Notes: a model not told the origin generated them from the sequence alone. Positions 17,918 to 28,148 are shown, counted from the stretch's first letter. The stretch: 64,000 nucleotides of DNA from Candidatus Freyarchaeota archaeon (GCA_030587365.1 JAUQZE010000047.1:1-64000), one strand, 5' to 3'. Numbers and translations are program-made.

Positions 17918-18640
17918 TTATGTCAAGCGACGCCGGAAGGAGTCCCTTTCCTTTGCTTCTTTTAGAGCTTCGTTGACGAGGTCTTTTTCTTGTGGGGTGT
18001 ACTTGTCTTGGACTTGTTCCCAGTGTTCCACTGCTTCTTTTAGGTTATTATTGCATGCTTCGCTGCATGAGAGTGCGAAGGTCTGATGGTAGTTGGTTAT
18101 TCCCTTCTCTCTGCACAGTTCAAGGGCTCTGTTAGACTGCATTCGGGCGTTTTCAATCATGTTGGCTAGGAGATAGTGAAAACCAGATAGGGTTGTCAGG
18201 TCTGAGGCTGCTTCGTTGACTCCTTCCTTTAGGAACATTTCAGCGACCCTCAGGCATGCTTCGGCGTCCCTAATTTTTTCTTCTGCTTCTGCTTCAACAC
18301 TTTTCTCCGGCTCATAGAGAGCGGTGAGAGCGTTTATTCTTCCCTTAAGGTTTATTGCGGAAAGCATAGCCAAGTGATTGTCCTTCATGGCTACTATGAT
18401 CCCTGTCTTTTCTGTGGCTTTTATCATAAAGGTATTATTATTGCTTACCATGTCTCCGATGTGCATGTGGGAGAGGGAGAACTTCTCGTAAAAATTGATA
18501 ACATTATTGGGAATTTCACCTTTAACCCCCCAGACCCTAAAGTTAACATCTAGTATCGCTATTCCCTGAGGCTTCCATTTGCCGAGATTTATTTCAATAA
18601 TTTTGAAAACTTGGTCATCGTCTAATCTTTTTCTCACCAA
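17918..18640 (-). CDS. Roadblock-like domain protein with helical repeat tail
   Basis: 240 residues. Residues ~15-105 (GIAILDVNFRVWG.., then KTGIIVAMKDNHLAMLS and INLKGRINAL) look like a roadblock/LC7 or related longin-type fold: two strand-rich sections around a helix. The C-terminal half is helical with TPR-like helix pairs (ACLRVAEMFLKEG, YHQTFALSCSEAC, EAVEHWEQVQ). Roadblock proteins partner small GTPases, and two such GTPases are in this window. TTG or the following GTG is the start. It is bracketed by the two displaced XPD gene ends. Confidence 0.55.
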   Translation of the reverse strand: MVRKRLDDDQVFKIIEINLGKWKPQGIAILDVNFRVWGVKGEIPNNVINFYEKFSLSHMHIGDMVSNNNTFMIKATEKTGIIVAMKDNHLAMLSAINLKGRINALTALYEPEKSVEAEAEEKIRDAEACLRVAEMFLKEGVNEAASDLTTLSGFHYLLANMIENARMQSNRALELCREKGITNYHQTFALSCSEACNNNLKEAVEHWEQVQDKYTPQEKDLVNEALKEAKERDSFRRRLT

Positions 18641-18723
18641 ATCACTATCCCCTAGTCAAATATGTATACCAATTTAAAAGTATTAAACTTTTTGAAGAGT
18701 ATCACAGAACCATAAGCACTGAC

Positions 18724-18844
18724 ATACTTCCAAACCGTTTTTCTGTAATTACTTCTTGGTATTAGTATTTTAAGCGAAAATCTGCAAAGCGTTGATGCGT
18801 GTAGTCTTGGTGGTGAGTTAAAAAAGAAGTGGGGAGAGTTCTAG
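18724..18844 (+). pseudogene. XPD helicase 3' end, displaced copy 3
   Basis: The DNA matches the XPD end, and the last codons read ENLQSVDACSLGGELKKKWG before TAG, compared with ENLQTVETSN and ELRKKWRSF in XPD. Upstream positions carry a TAA and small indels, so it is more decayed than copy 2. Same orientation as XPD. Confidence 0.85.
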
Positions 18845-18934
18845 ACCGAGAAATCTCATCGATTATCCAGTGGCTGTAAAGTTTTTCACTGTTCTTGTTT
18901 TGTACCGGGGCTGGGTACTAATTTGCTAAACTCC

Positions 18935-19357
18935 CTAAGATAATAATACTAGTATCAATATTAACAAGTTGTAATCTTTACCGTAAATTAGAATCCAGTA
19001 AAGGATTTGCAAATACCCTGTTGGGAAACCGTATATGAGTATCCAGTAGAATTCGCTTCCGACCAAGCCTACGAAGAATCCTATCAAGAGGTTAACCCAG
19101 AAGTTATTATCATACTTCCAAAACTTTAGAATCACAAAGAATATTACGATTGGCAGAGAGTACATCCAGTGATGAATATGCATTAAAGAAAGGCTGAGTA
19201 TAGCACCTGGGAAAAAGACCTGCTGAACTACTAGTGCTAGAAAGCTCAAAGCTATACCTATTAGCCAAGCCCAAGACAAAAGTTTACCAGAAAGCATTCC
19301 TTTAAACTTACCAGAAGGCTTTTCTTTGCCAGAAGGCGGCCCTTTATCAGAAGACAT
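18935..19357 (-). CDS. Small polytopic membrane protein
   Basis: About 140 residues from ATG at 19357. After a polar N-terminus with repeated SGK motifs there are four hydrophobic segments (AWLIGIALSFLALVV, IVIFFVILKFW, LLIGFFVGLVG, LLILILVLL). A HIHHW motif lies at the start of the second segment. I do not recognise a family. It may be near a truncated end because it stops inside a hydrophobic stretch. Confidence 0.5.
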   Translation of the reverse strand: MSSDKGPPSGKEKPSGKFKGMLSGKLLSWAWLIGIALSFLALVVQQVFFPGAILSLSLMHIHHWMYSLPIVIFFVILKFWKYDNNFWVNLLIGFFVGLVGSEFYWILIYGFPTGYLQILYWILIYGKDYNLLILILVLLS

Positions 19358-19593
19358 TCTCCACAACCTCCAAGTTAATTAATTATACAAAATCGCGTGA
19401 TTCAAATATTATGAATCAAAATTGCACACTTTGTTTAGTTATAATAGTGTCTTCCCTTAAAAAATTTAGCACTAAATAGTAACGCCTCCCACTTAAATAC
19501 AGCTAATCAATTCACTAAAAAGTAGGTCAAGAGTCCACTCCTAAAGTGAGCGGGATTACAATGGTGGGTAGGAGGGGGAGGGGTGTTTCGTGG

Positions 19594-20529
19594 CTATTTG
19601 GATATTATGGTATCTATGAAGAATCTTACGAACCTTCGGGCATCCACATCCAAGCAGACGTTGAGTTTGGATTTGCAGTCTTCAAATTGCCCCGTGTTAT
19701 TTTCACTCGCCAGGGTTTTTCCCAGGGTTACAATGTTGTCGGTGACCACGTTTACGTAAAGCTTTTTGGTTTTCACAAATCCTTTATCGATTGCGACACC
19801 TACTGCTAAGGGATCGTGTATGGGGCAGCCGCCCAATTTTTTGTGCCCAGAGAAATTGAGACTGTATTTCAGCACGCGATGGGCAAAATCCGTCACCGGC
19901 GTCCCCGCTTCACGGATTTCTTCAATATTATCATTTGTGAGAAGGGTTTTCAGGGTTACATCAAGGGGTACCAGTGTTACGGGTAAATCTGATTGGAATA
20001 TTATTTTGGCGGATTCGGGGTCGGTGTGGACATTGAACTCGGCGTGGGGGGTAATATTACCCGGAACGCTAATCGCTCCTCCCATAATTATTATCTCTCT
20101 CACATTCTCGCCAATCTCGGGCTGCTTCCCATAGACTTCCGCTAGGTTAGTTAGGGGACCGCAGGCAACCAGCGTAATTTCACCAGTGGTTTTCATTATC
20201 TTTGCTATAATCAGGTCTATGGCTCCGATGCATTTGTCCTGAGTGACCGGTAATGGGAGATAGGTTCCGCCCAGTCCGTCCTCACCATGAACATATTCAG
20301 CAGACTGCAGCTCCCTAACTAGGGGGGAAGGCATGCCAGCTGCAACTGGGATGTCCAGTCTACCAGCGAGTTCCAGTATTCTTAAAGCGTTCTTTGTCGC
20401 CTTCTCCAGATTAACGTTGCCCGCAACCGTGGTCACTGCTTCTAAATCCAGAACCTCGGATTTCGTTGCGAGAAGGATAGCCAACGCGTCGTCGATTCCG
20501 GGATCCCCATCATAAATCATTTTTATCAT
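19594..20529 (-). CDS. Inosine-uridine preferring nucleoside hydrolase
   Basis: 311 residues, the usual length. The metal-binding N-terminus is DGDPGIDDALA (family consensus DTDPGxDDA; the second residue is Gly here). It has the VHGEDGLGG loop, AEFNVHTDPESA and the late HDPLAV metal ligand. It splits purine or pyrimidine nucleosides into base and ribose for salvage. ATG at 20529 follows GAGGTTT with normal spacing. Confidence 0.9.
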   Translation of the reverse strand: MIKMIYDGDPGIDDALAILLATKSEVLDLEAVTTVAGNVNLEKATKNALRILELAGRLDIPVAAGMPSPLVRELQSAEYVHGEDGLGGTYLPLPVTQDKCIGAIDLIIAKIMKTTGEITLVACGPLTNLAEVYGKQPEIGENVREIIIMGGAISVPGNITPHAEFNVHTDPESAKIIFQSDLPVTLVPLDVTLKTLLTNDNIEEIREAGTPVTDFAHRVLKYSLNFSGHKKLGGCPIHDPLAVGVAIDKGFVKTKKLYVNVVTDNIVTLGKTLASENNTGQFEDCKSKLNVCLDVDARRFVRFFIDTIISK

Positions 20530-20868
20530 TTAGTTCAAACCTCGTAAAGCGACTAGAGAAGCATAGAAGATACCATTACTGTAGGATAAGGAACGGATTA
20601 TTAGCTGATAAACCTTTCAACTCCTATCCCGTTCGCAACTCATATTGCTGAAAAACCTCCCAATAAATCTTGACTCTTTCGCTTACAAATACGCTGTGAA
20701 GTCATTATTCACCGTATAGGATTACGTGAAGCCGAAGATGAAAAACCACTCAAAAATTCGGAAAATTTGAGATAAATACGCCCAGTCAAAGCCGCACTTC
20801 GAGATAAAAGGATTTCTAGAAACTTATTCGCGAAAAAAAGAGAGAGGGGAAATTTTGTACTTTTAACA
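20530..20868. other. Spacer, no gene seen
   Basis: AT-rich region between two minus-strand genes. No open frame with protein-like composition, no repeat recognised. It should hold the 3' end of the surface-protein transcript and the promoter of the nucleoside hydrolase. Confidence 0.4.
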
Positions 20869-23067
20869 TTAATGCCTTCTCGCAAGTATGACAATCGCTA
20901 CTGCTATGACTGCTACGAGTGCCACTGCTATGCCACCCAGTATCGGGAGCATCAAGCCTCCCATCGGAGGAGACGCCAACTGGTTCAGGTAGTAAAGAAG
21001 AAGCGCCATTACGCTGGGACCCAGAAGATCCCAGATGGTTAGCGGTTCAGCGACCAGAGCAAATAGCATGAAGTAAGTCGTGTTCGCCGACACTACTCGC
21101 CCGTTATAATCCACCGTAGTGTTTAGAGGTTCCCACCCAGTACCATTATAGGCGTATATGGTGAGTCCTGACTCCTTCAAACCCCTTGCTGAAAGCTCAG
21201 TTGGAGTGTAGTAGAAGTTCACCGTCGCATTGAACTCCATACCAGAAGTAGCGTATTCTATGTACATAAACTTCACAACAGGATAAGCACTGATTGGTTC
21301 ACTTGGATCCAACTGCATAAACATTAACATAGCCGCTGTTACATCATCGTCGAATTCAAAGGTTATGCTTCCACCATTGAATAAAGATGGATCAAGGGTT
21401 CCTTCCACATATGCTCCAAGAGACAAAATGTATACATTGTTGAACCACAGCATCTCATAGGGGGGAACAATACCCTCGCCTTCCATATCGGCTATGGTCC
21501 AAGTCTTGTGATACTTCGACGGTATGTATTCCTCTTCGCTATCACCATCAATATCCATAGGTACCGTCAATTCTAAGTCTGCTGTTTCTTTCATTAGTAA
21601 CCCGCCGTCTCTGCTGAAGTAGGCTCTTAAATTGAACTGTGTTATGTTATAAGCAGATAAACCTGTGGGGAGTACTAGATCTGCTTGCCAGCAATCATAA
21701 TTACTGCCATTGATACTAAGTTGAACAGCACCGGTAACTCGGAAAGGTAGCGCTAACGGAATTGGGTCTCCAAAGGGTGAGAACATTGGTACACTGTTAT
21801 TGGGCCATAACATTGGTATAGACGTGAATAGGATAAATGTCGATCCTTCCTTAATCCATGGAGGTGCCATAAACATACTGTTTCCGAGCAAGATTTCTCC
21901 TCCTAAAGATAAGAATCTTGTAAAGTCAGTGATATTAAGAAAATCGGTGCCTAAGTAATTGAGTTCACCTATGTGAGTCGAATCGTTATAATACGAAGGG
22001 TTCCAAGAATAGCCCATGTCCTCTATGTAGTTCCAGAAATTGTCGGGTACCCGGGCGACTTGGGAAACGCCCATATCTATAGATATATCATAGCCGATAG
22101 GCGTTCCTATGGTGAAGTTTAAGTAACTGCCTGGCAAGCTGTCCAGTCTTATCCATCCTAGTGTTGAATTAAGCTGAGTAAGGTCCATAGAATAGTATCC
22201 GCTCTCATTATACGTGAAAGTATCACCACTAATCGTACTCTCCCATGTATATATGTCGGTTATGTCCGAGCTAGTTGAAGGATTTATGATTCCACTACTG
22301 CTCGCGGTGCTATTAAACTGACTATAGCCATTTAAACCCGTGAGTCCATATTCCAGCGTGGATATACTCATAAGGCCGTTTAGGGACATTCCGCTGTTAC
22401 GATCAACCATATAGTTTAATGCTATGGAAATCGACGAATTCGTGAAAAAGCCTTTCAAACTCCAAGTGTCATAAAAGTCAGTAGGGGCCATACTACTAAA
22501 GTTTATAGTCGGGGTTGTTACACTTTGCATAACAACTAGTTGTATAGTCGCCATGGTTCCCGGTATAGGTAGCTTTATTTTTACAGTGTCACCCGCTTTC
22601 ATTCCTGTGGGAAATGCTAGATAGGAATAAACACCCTGAGGATAAATATCGTCGGTGCTTGTTGGCGGGGAATTAAATAAGCCGCCAGTGCTGTTCAATC
22701 CTAACTCCCTAGTAGTATTATGAATAGCAAAGTATGAAGGAGTTTCACCATCTGAGGTCATGTTAATAATAAACCAGTTTCCTAGAATATTAATAAATTC
22801 GAAAGTCGTCTGCCCATAATATTCGTCGAAGTTAAGGTAATCAATTAAGTTCTAGAAAATAGTTGATATAGAATCATATGTAAGATTTTGTCCGATTGCT
22901 ATGTATTTGCTCATGTTATCTGTTGGTATTGCTTTGGGTTGGGTGTTGACCTGTTGAGGAATTATTGGAGTCCAATTGTTTGAGTTTGCTGTGTTTGAAA
23001 TCATGGGGACAAGTAGTAGTACGAAGAGCATCAATGTTAATAAGGCGATTATTTTCTTTGCTTTCAT
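20869..23067 (-). pseudogene. Surface glycoprotein interrupted by one in-frame TAG
   Basis: Starting at ATG 23067: signal peptide MKAKKIIALLTLMLFVLLLV, then WTPIIPQQVNTQPKAIP, until TAG at 22854-22852. The same frame continues without any shift (NLIDYLNFDEYYGQTTFEF..) for a further 660 codons to the C-terminal anchor (GGIAVALVAVIAVAIVILAR, then RH). The whole product would be about 732 residues and is a full-length paralogue of 43241-45592. The extracellular part is rich in N-x-S/T sites. Either a recent nonsense mutation, or readthrough/recoding of UAG. The clean state of the remaining frame favours a young event. Confidence 0.8.
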
Positions 23068-23506
23068 TCCTTTTCTACTCTTTTCATTAACAATCCTATA
23101 CGAAACACTTTATTGAATCGAGGTTGCTTATATACTTAACTATTATAAGGTTTACTACAAGTTTAGAGAACCCAAAAATTGAAGTATTTGATTATTTTTC
23201 GCACCTTTTTGAATTGTTTTTCTGTCTCGGCTTTGTTCTGTGCCTTAATTTTTGCTTGCAAGTAAAGAATAGTTTTGGTCTAAATTGAAGGAAGTTTTGG
23301 TTGGCGGATTTAACTCTTAATATATTGCTAATCGTTATCTATCAAAAATTCACCATCAAGCTTGTTATTTTTGTGGCGCATAGTTTATTTACAAGGTTAA
23401 GCGTCGAGTGGAATGGTTTCCTATACTTTTATTAAGTTTTAAAGAATGAGTTGGGTAAGCTCCAGCTTTTCAATCATAAAAAAAGGAAAAAGGGGAACGG
23501 AAGGGT
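23068..23506. other. Spacer with promoter region repeated at 26.3 kb
   Basis: Sequence from about 23150 to 23300 (TTCTGTGCCTTAATTTTTGCTT and surroundings) recurs diverged at about 26370-26500, upstream of the decayed paralogue. It is thus the conserved upstream region of this surface-protein family, transcribed leftwards. No gene. Confidence 0.5.
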
Positions 23507-26002
23507 TTAGACTCTCCTTTTGATGAGGACTATTGCTATTCCTGCAACTACTATCACTGCCGCAACTCCGCCGCCGATTAGAAGCAATGTAGTGAAACCC
23601 TGCTGTTGCTGGGCGTTAAGGAAGGTAAGTAATAGCAACGGCGTTATATTCTGAGCTTCAGAAACCAGTTCAATGGTCACATTCTCTCCGAAACCCATAT
23701 CTATGAAAATCTTGGCAAAGTTTTGAGCATCCAGAGAATACCAGCCCAGAAATTCAGTTGCGCCATCACCGAGCGCCATACCCAACAAATACCCAAAGTG
23801 AACAAATATAGTATTTAAACTATAGTTGAGTTGGTAACACGTATAAGTTCCAGCGGGCACAGTAACCGAGGTCGGACCAGAAACCCAGGCACCAATATCT
23901 AGATCTCCAGAGTCAAAATCTGTAGTATTGCTACCTGATGTGTCTACCATCCATTCAGAAAGAGTTGTATTCGCTATATTCATCCATGATAAACTATCTA
24001 CGAGGGGGAACTGGTAGAGGTAGACTGTTATGTTAAACATAAAACTTGCAAACTGCTTAGCGCTTGTGCCATTAGTGAATGCAATATCAATTTCCGAGTC
24101 TACCCGGGGTATGGAGTAATCTGTTGTGTTCACGTATGTCCATATTTTTCCAGTACCACCCGAAGCATTTGTTGGAGGAGACCCGCCCATGGCACTGATT
24201 ACTTTCATCATATCTATTGTTGTTGTGAGATTGTAGCACTGCTGCGTGTTGCCGTACCAGTCTATTATGTTTACTAAGCCATAATTTTTCTGAGTGTAGG
24301 TAAAGGAGCCAGTAAAGGTGGAGTTTCTGTACGTGAATTGATAGGTCCAGGTTTTCCCTGTGGGTATGCTTCCCGGGGTTCCAGAGGGATTAACCAGCTC
24401 AATGGTATAATTGCTCCCGGCGTCAGTCTCTATGAAAATCTTGGCAAAGTTTTGAGCATCCAGAGAATACCAGCCCAGAAATTCAGTTGCGCCATCACCG
24501 AGCGTCATACCCATCCAATACCCAAAGTTAACAAATATAGTATTTAAACTATAGTTGAGTTGATAACTCGAATAAGTTCCAGCGGGCACAGTGATATTAG
24601 TCGGACCAGAAACCGAGGCACTAACATTGAAATCTCCAGAGTCAAAATCTGTAGTATTGCTACCTGATGTGTCTACCATCCATTCAGAAAGAGTTGTATT
24701 CGCTATACTTGTCCATGATAAACTATCTACGAGGGGGAACTGGTAGAGGTAGACTGTTATGTTAAACATAAAACTTGCAAACGCCTTGGCGCTTGTGCCG
24801 TTTGGGTATGCAATATCAATTTCTGTGTCCACTCTGGGTATGGAGTAATTTGTTGTGTTCAGGTATGTCCATATTTTTCCAGTACCGCCCGAAGCATTTG
24901 TTGGACGAGACCCGCCCATGGCACTGATTACTTTCATCATATCAAATGTTGATGTGAGATTGTAGCACTGCTGCGTGCTGCCGTTCCAGTCAGTTATGCT
25001 TACTATGCCTTCATTTGTCTGAGTGTAGATAAAGGACCCGGTAAAAGTGGAGTTCCTGTACGTGAGTAGATAGGTCCAGGTTTTCCCTGTGGGTATGCTT
25101 CCCGGGCTTCCAGAAGGTTGAAGCAGCTCAATGGTCATATTAGCCCCGGAGCCGAAATCAAAGAAAATCTTGGCAAAATTTTGAACATCCGAAGAATACC
25201 AGCCCAGCACTTGATTTATTGAAGGGTATTGCGTAGCCATGAAGTAACCGAAGAGTACACATGTAGTATTTTGCGTATAGTTGAGTTGGTAACTCGAATA
25301 AGTTCCAGCGGGCACAGTGACATTAGTCGGACCGGTAACCGAGGCGGAAACATTCAAATCTTCATAAACTGCCGGAATTGAACTATTGCTACCTGTTGTG
25401 TCTACTGTCCATCCAGACGCGCTTGTATTCGCTATACTTGTCCATGATAAACCGTCTGAGAGTGGGAGCTGGTAGAGGTATACTGTTACGTTAAACAACA
25501 AACCCATGAACATCTTGTAACTTGTACCGTTTGTGAATATTTGGTCCATTTCCGAGTCTACTCGGGGTATGGAGTAATTTGTTGTGTTCAGATATGTCCA
25601 TATTGTTAGGGTAGAGCTTGAAGTATTTTCTGGAGGAGATCCGCCGAAGGCTAGGGATGCTTGTATTATATCTATTGTTGTTGTGAGATTGTAGCACTCT
25701 TGCGTGCTGCCGTTCCAGTCTGTTATGTTTACTAAGCCATAATTTTTCTGGACGTAGGCAAAGGATCCAGTAAAGTTGGTGGTGGAGTTTATGAACGTAT
25801 TTCGATAGTACCAGGTTTGATTTGTGGTTAAAGCTTTCGGGGCTGCGTTTGCTGCGGAAATTGAGGTGGGTAAAAAGAGTATATTACAAAGGTTGGAATT
25901 ATTTGCGATGGCGTTGCTCCCGAGTGGGGTTATTATCAGCAGTGAGAGGCTGAAGAGTGTCAACGATAGTAGAATTTTCTTGACATTTTGGCGATTAGTC
26001 AT
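23507..26002 (-). CDS. Cell-surface protein with three ~250-residue repeats
   Basis: 831 residues. A signal peptide (ILLSLTLFSLSLLIITPLGS) is followed by three tandem repeats of about 250 residues, each opening TWxYxxxxRNSTFTGSF, carrying QxCYNLTTT, YSIPRVDSEID, VYLYQFPLxDSLSW and VPAGTYSSYQLNYS, and closing LGWYSxDxQNFAKIF. Repeats 2 and 3 are almost identical over long stretches also in DNA, pointing to recent duplication or conversion. Dense N-x-S/T sites suggest glycosylation. The C-terminus is one membrane helix (IGGGVAAVIVVAGIAIVLI) with KRR. Probably cell-envelope component or adhesin-like; ligand unknown. Confidence 0.8.
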   Translation of the reverse strand: MTNRQNVKKILLSLTLFSLSLLIITPLGSNAIANNSNLCNILFLPTSISAANAAPKALTTNQTWYYRNTFINSTTNFTGSFAYVQKNYGLVNITDWNGSTQECYNLTTTIDIIQASLAFGGSPPENTSSSTLTIWTYLNTTNYSIPRVDSEMDQIFTNGTSYKMFMGLLFNVTVYLYQLPLSDGLSWTSIANTSASGWTVDTTGSNSSIPAVYEDLNVSASVTGPTNVTVPAGTYSSYQLNYTQNTTCVLFGYFMATQYPSINQVLGWYSSDVQNFAKIFFDFGSGANMTIELLQPSGSPGSIPTGKTWTYLLTYRNSTFTGSFIYTQTNEGIVSITDWNGSTQQCYNLTSTFDMMKVISAMGGSRPTNASGGTGKIWTYLNTTNYSIPRVDTEIDIAYPNGTSAKAFASFMFNITVYLYQFPLVDSLSWTSIANTTLSEWMVDTSGSNTTDFDSGDFNVSASVSGPTNITVPAGTYSSYQLNYSLNTIFVNFGYWMGMTLGDGATEFLGWYSLDAQNFAKIFIETDAGSNYTIELVNPSGTPGSIPTGKTWTYQFTYRNSTFTGSFTYTQKNYGLVNIIDWYGNTQQCYNLTTTIDMMKVISAMGGSPPTNASGGTGKIWTYVNTTDYSIPRVDSEIDIAFTNGTSAKQFASFMFNITVYLYQFPLVDSLSWMNIANTTLSEWMVDTSGSNTTDFDSGDLDIGAWVSGPTSVTVPAGTYTCYQLNYSLNTIFVHFGYLLGMALGDGATEFLGWYSLDAQNFAKIFIDMGFGENVTIELVSEAQNITPLLLLTFLNAQQQQGFTTLLLIGGGVAAVIVVAGIAIVLIKRRV

Positions 26003-26093
26003 CCCATGCTTTCTCCCATAAAACTTTTTACCTCAAAATTTTTGATGTGATACTTTTTTGTTCGTTTAAATTAATAAATTTTTGCTTTGGTCT

Positions 26094-26282
26094 TCAAATT
26101 GGCAGAAGTTTTGGTTGGCGTTTGCTAAGGTTGTCTTTGGTGATTGCTTTCGGTGGGATGTTCACCTAGGAGTGTAGGATTGGAGTCCACTGTTTTGTGT
26201 TTGCGGCGTTGGAAATCGGGGGAACGAGTAGTAATACGAATAGCTTCACTGTTAGTAGGGCGATTATTTTTTTCGCTTTCAT
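26094..26282 (-). pseudogene. Decayed N-terminus of a third surface glycoprotein
   Basis: Reads MKAKKIIALLTVKLFVLLLV then NTKQWTPILHS, TAG, VNIPPKAITKDNLSK and soon TGA. This is the signal peptide and mature start of the family at 20869-23067 and 43241-45592; the TAG replaces a glutamine codon (CAG) of the QQ pair. Everything after codon 54 is lost. A GGAATG start context is kept. Confidence 0.85.
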
Positions 26283-26666
26283 TCCTTTTTTCCTCACTTT
26301 TATTAACAATCCTGTATAATTGAGTTATGTAGAATCGCCGTGTAATATGATTATGGAACGTGATTATAAGTTTTACAACAAAAAATAGATCGTGTGTGAA
26401 AAAATTGGAGTATTTGCTTGCTTTTCGCGCCTATTTGAAGCGTGTTGCTGTGTAAGTTTTATTCTGTGCCTTAGTTTTTACTTGCAAGTTAAGAATAAAT
26501 AACTGGAATCAATCTTTAAGGTGAAAGTTTATAAAAAAGTTTGGAGTATGGTTGAGTGATTTGTTAAATATGGGCGGGCAAAAATTTTTGTGCGTCTTCC
26601 TTTGGTGGGAATCTTTTTTAGGAAAAATCTCATCGTTGTTAATTCTAATATATAGTAATCGGGTAA
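26283..26666. other. Spacer with duplicated surface-gene upstream region
   Basis: 26370-26500 is the diverged copy of 23150-23300. No gene seen. The plus-strand part next to 26667 should hold the ribonuclease promoter; a run AATTCTAATATATAG at about 26640 is a possible TATA box. Confidence 0.4.
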
Positions 26667-28148
26667 ATGCGGTTGGTGAACTGTTTGGATATCCGTTTTC
26701 TAGGTGGGGTTCGTGAGATCGGACGTAGCGGTGTTCTGTTGGAATCGGATGAAACGAAGATTCTGGTGGACTGTGGTTTAAAGCTTGGTGAGCGTACTGA
26801 GTATCCGCGTCTAGACCAGATTGATAGTGTGGACGCAGTTATTTTAACCCATGCTCACATAGATCACACTGGGGCTTTGCCTCTGCTTTTCTCTCTGAAA
26901 AAGCTCTCTCCGAATTTTAAGGGTGTTTTTTGCACTCCGCCCACTCTTGCTCTCTCTCACATAATGCTGAGGGACTCTTTCAAGCTGCAGCAGATAGAGT
27001 GGGAGAAGCTTGGTGTAACGCCGCTTTATGGTTATCAAGACCTTGTTGAGTGCCTGAGCAACTGTAAAACTGTTAACTATCACTCCTCTTTCGATATTGG
27101 TGATTTTACTATTAGTTTTTTTGAGTCGGGTCATGTGCTGGGTAGCTGTTTTCTTAAAATAGAGTCTGATTATGGTACCCTTATCTACGCGGGTGATATT
27201 GGGGGTTTTTATAGGAGTAATCACCTCAATCCCGCAGAGACCGGTGTGCGGTGTGACTGGTTGATACTGGAGTCCACGTATGGTGCGACGCTTCAACACC
27301 TTTCCATTAAGCAGGTGCATAATAGCTTGACTGAAATAGTCAGAAACTATTTTGAGGAGCATCCTCACGGTAAAATTTTGATTCCGGCCTTCGCTTTCGC
27401 CCGGAGCCAGGAAATCATGCGGCTGTTTAGTCTTCGCAATATTCCTTACCCCTTATATTACGATGGTATGATTAAGGAGACTCAGAAGGTCTACGATGCG
27501 CATGTTGCCTACATGAATGAGGAGGTTAAAAACCAGTTCTACCAGACGAGGCAAAACCCTTTTCTGGGAAACTTCACACCCCTCGATACCATGGAGCAGA
27601 GATGGGAGGTAATACGGAGTAAAAAGCCGGCAATAATTCTTGCACCCAGCGGGATGCTGAACGGTGGCTGGTCTCCCTTCTACCTCTCCAAACTTAACAG
27701 TCTGGAGAACTTACTTCTTTTTGTGAGCTATGAAGCGGAGGAGACTCCCGGTCGCAGAATACTGGATGGTGAGAAGAAGATTAAGATTACTCTACTGAAT
27801 GATGAGTATGAGTGGAGTGAGGAAGAACTGGAAGTGAAAATTAGGGTGGCCAAGATCGAGGGTTTGAGTGCTCATGCTGCGGCGGACGACCTCCGTACTT
27901 TCGCCAGAAGTTGTAAGCCGGAAAAAATATTTCTTGTTCACGGTGAACCACCGGATGTGGAGTCCCTTAACGGAATATTTCAGAAGGATAGGATACTGAA
28001 AGACGCTGAAATCATTATACCGCAAGGAGAGAAACGCTACGCACTAAAAACTGAGACAGCAGGAAAAGAGGTGCTAAAAAGAATCATGGAAAGGCTGGAC
28101 AGCCTAGAGGAAAGAATGTCAAGGATGGAAAATAAACTCGACCACTAA
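26667..28148 (+). CDS. Beta-CASP metallo-beta-lactamase ribonuclease (aCPSF2/RNase J-like)
   Basis: 493 residues. Metal-binding motifs HAHIDHTGALP, SGHVLGS and AGDIGG, followed by LESTYG and the beta-CASP motifs with PAFAFARSQE, APSGMLNGG, LSAHAAADDL and VHGEPP. The layout is that of archaeal CPSF2-like enzymes, which process or degrade RNA 5'-3' or endonucleolytically. There is no KH domain, unlike aCPSF1. It ends in a short coiled coil (RIMERLDSLEERMSRMENK) that may mediate oligomerisation. ATG start. Confidence 0.9.
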   Translation: MRLVNCLDIRFLGGVREIGRSGVLLESDETKILVDCGLKLGERTEYPRLDQIDSVDAVILTHAHIDHTGALPLLFSLKKLSPNFKGVFCTPPTLALSHIMLRDSFKLQQIEWEKLGVTPLYGYQDLVECLSNCKTVNYHSSFDIGDFTISFFESGHVLGSCFLKIESDYGTLIYAGDIGGFYRSNHLNPAETGVRCDWLILESTYGATLQHLSIKQVHNSLTEIVRNYFEEHPHGKILIPAFAFARSQEIMRLFSLRNIPYPLYYDGMIKETQKVYDAHVAYMNEEVKNQFYQTRQNPFLGNFTPLDTMEQRWEVIRSKKPAIILAPSGMLNGGWSPFYLSKLNSLENLLLFVSYEAEETPGRRILDGEKKIKITLLNDEYEWSEEELEVKIRVAKIEGLSAHAAADDLRTFARSCKPEKIFLVHGEPPDVESLNGIFQKDRILKDAEIIIPQGEKRYALKTETAGKEVLKRIMERLDSLEERMSRMENKLDH

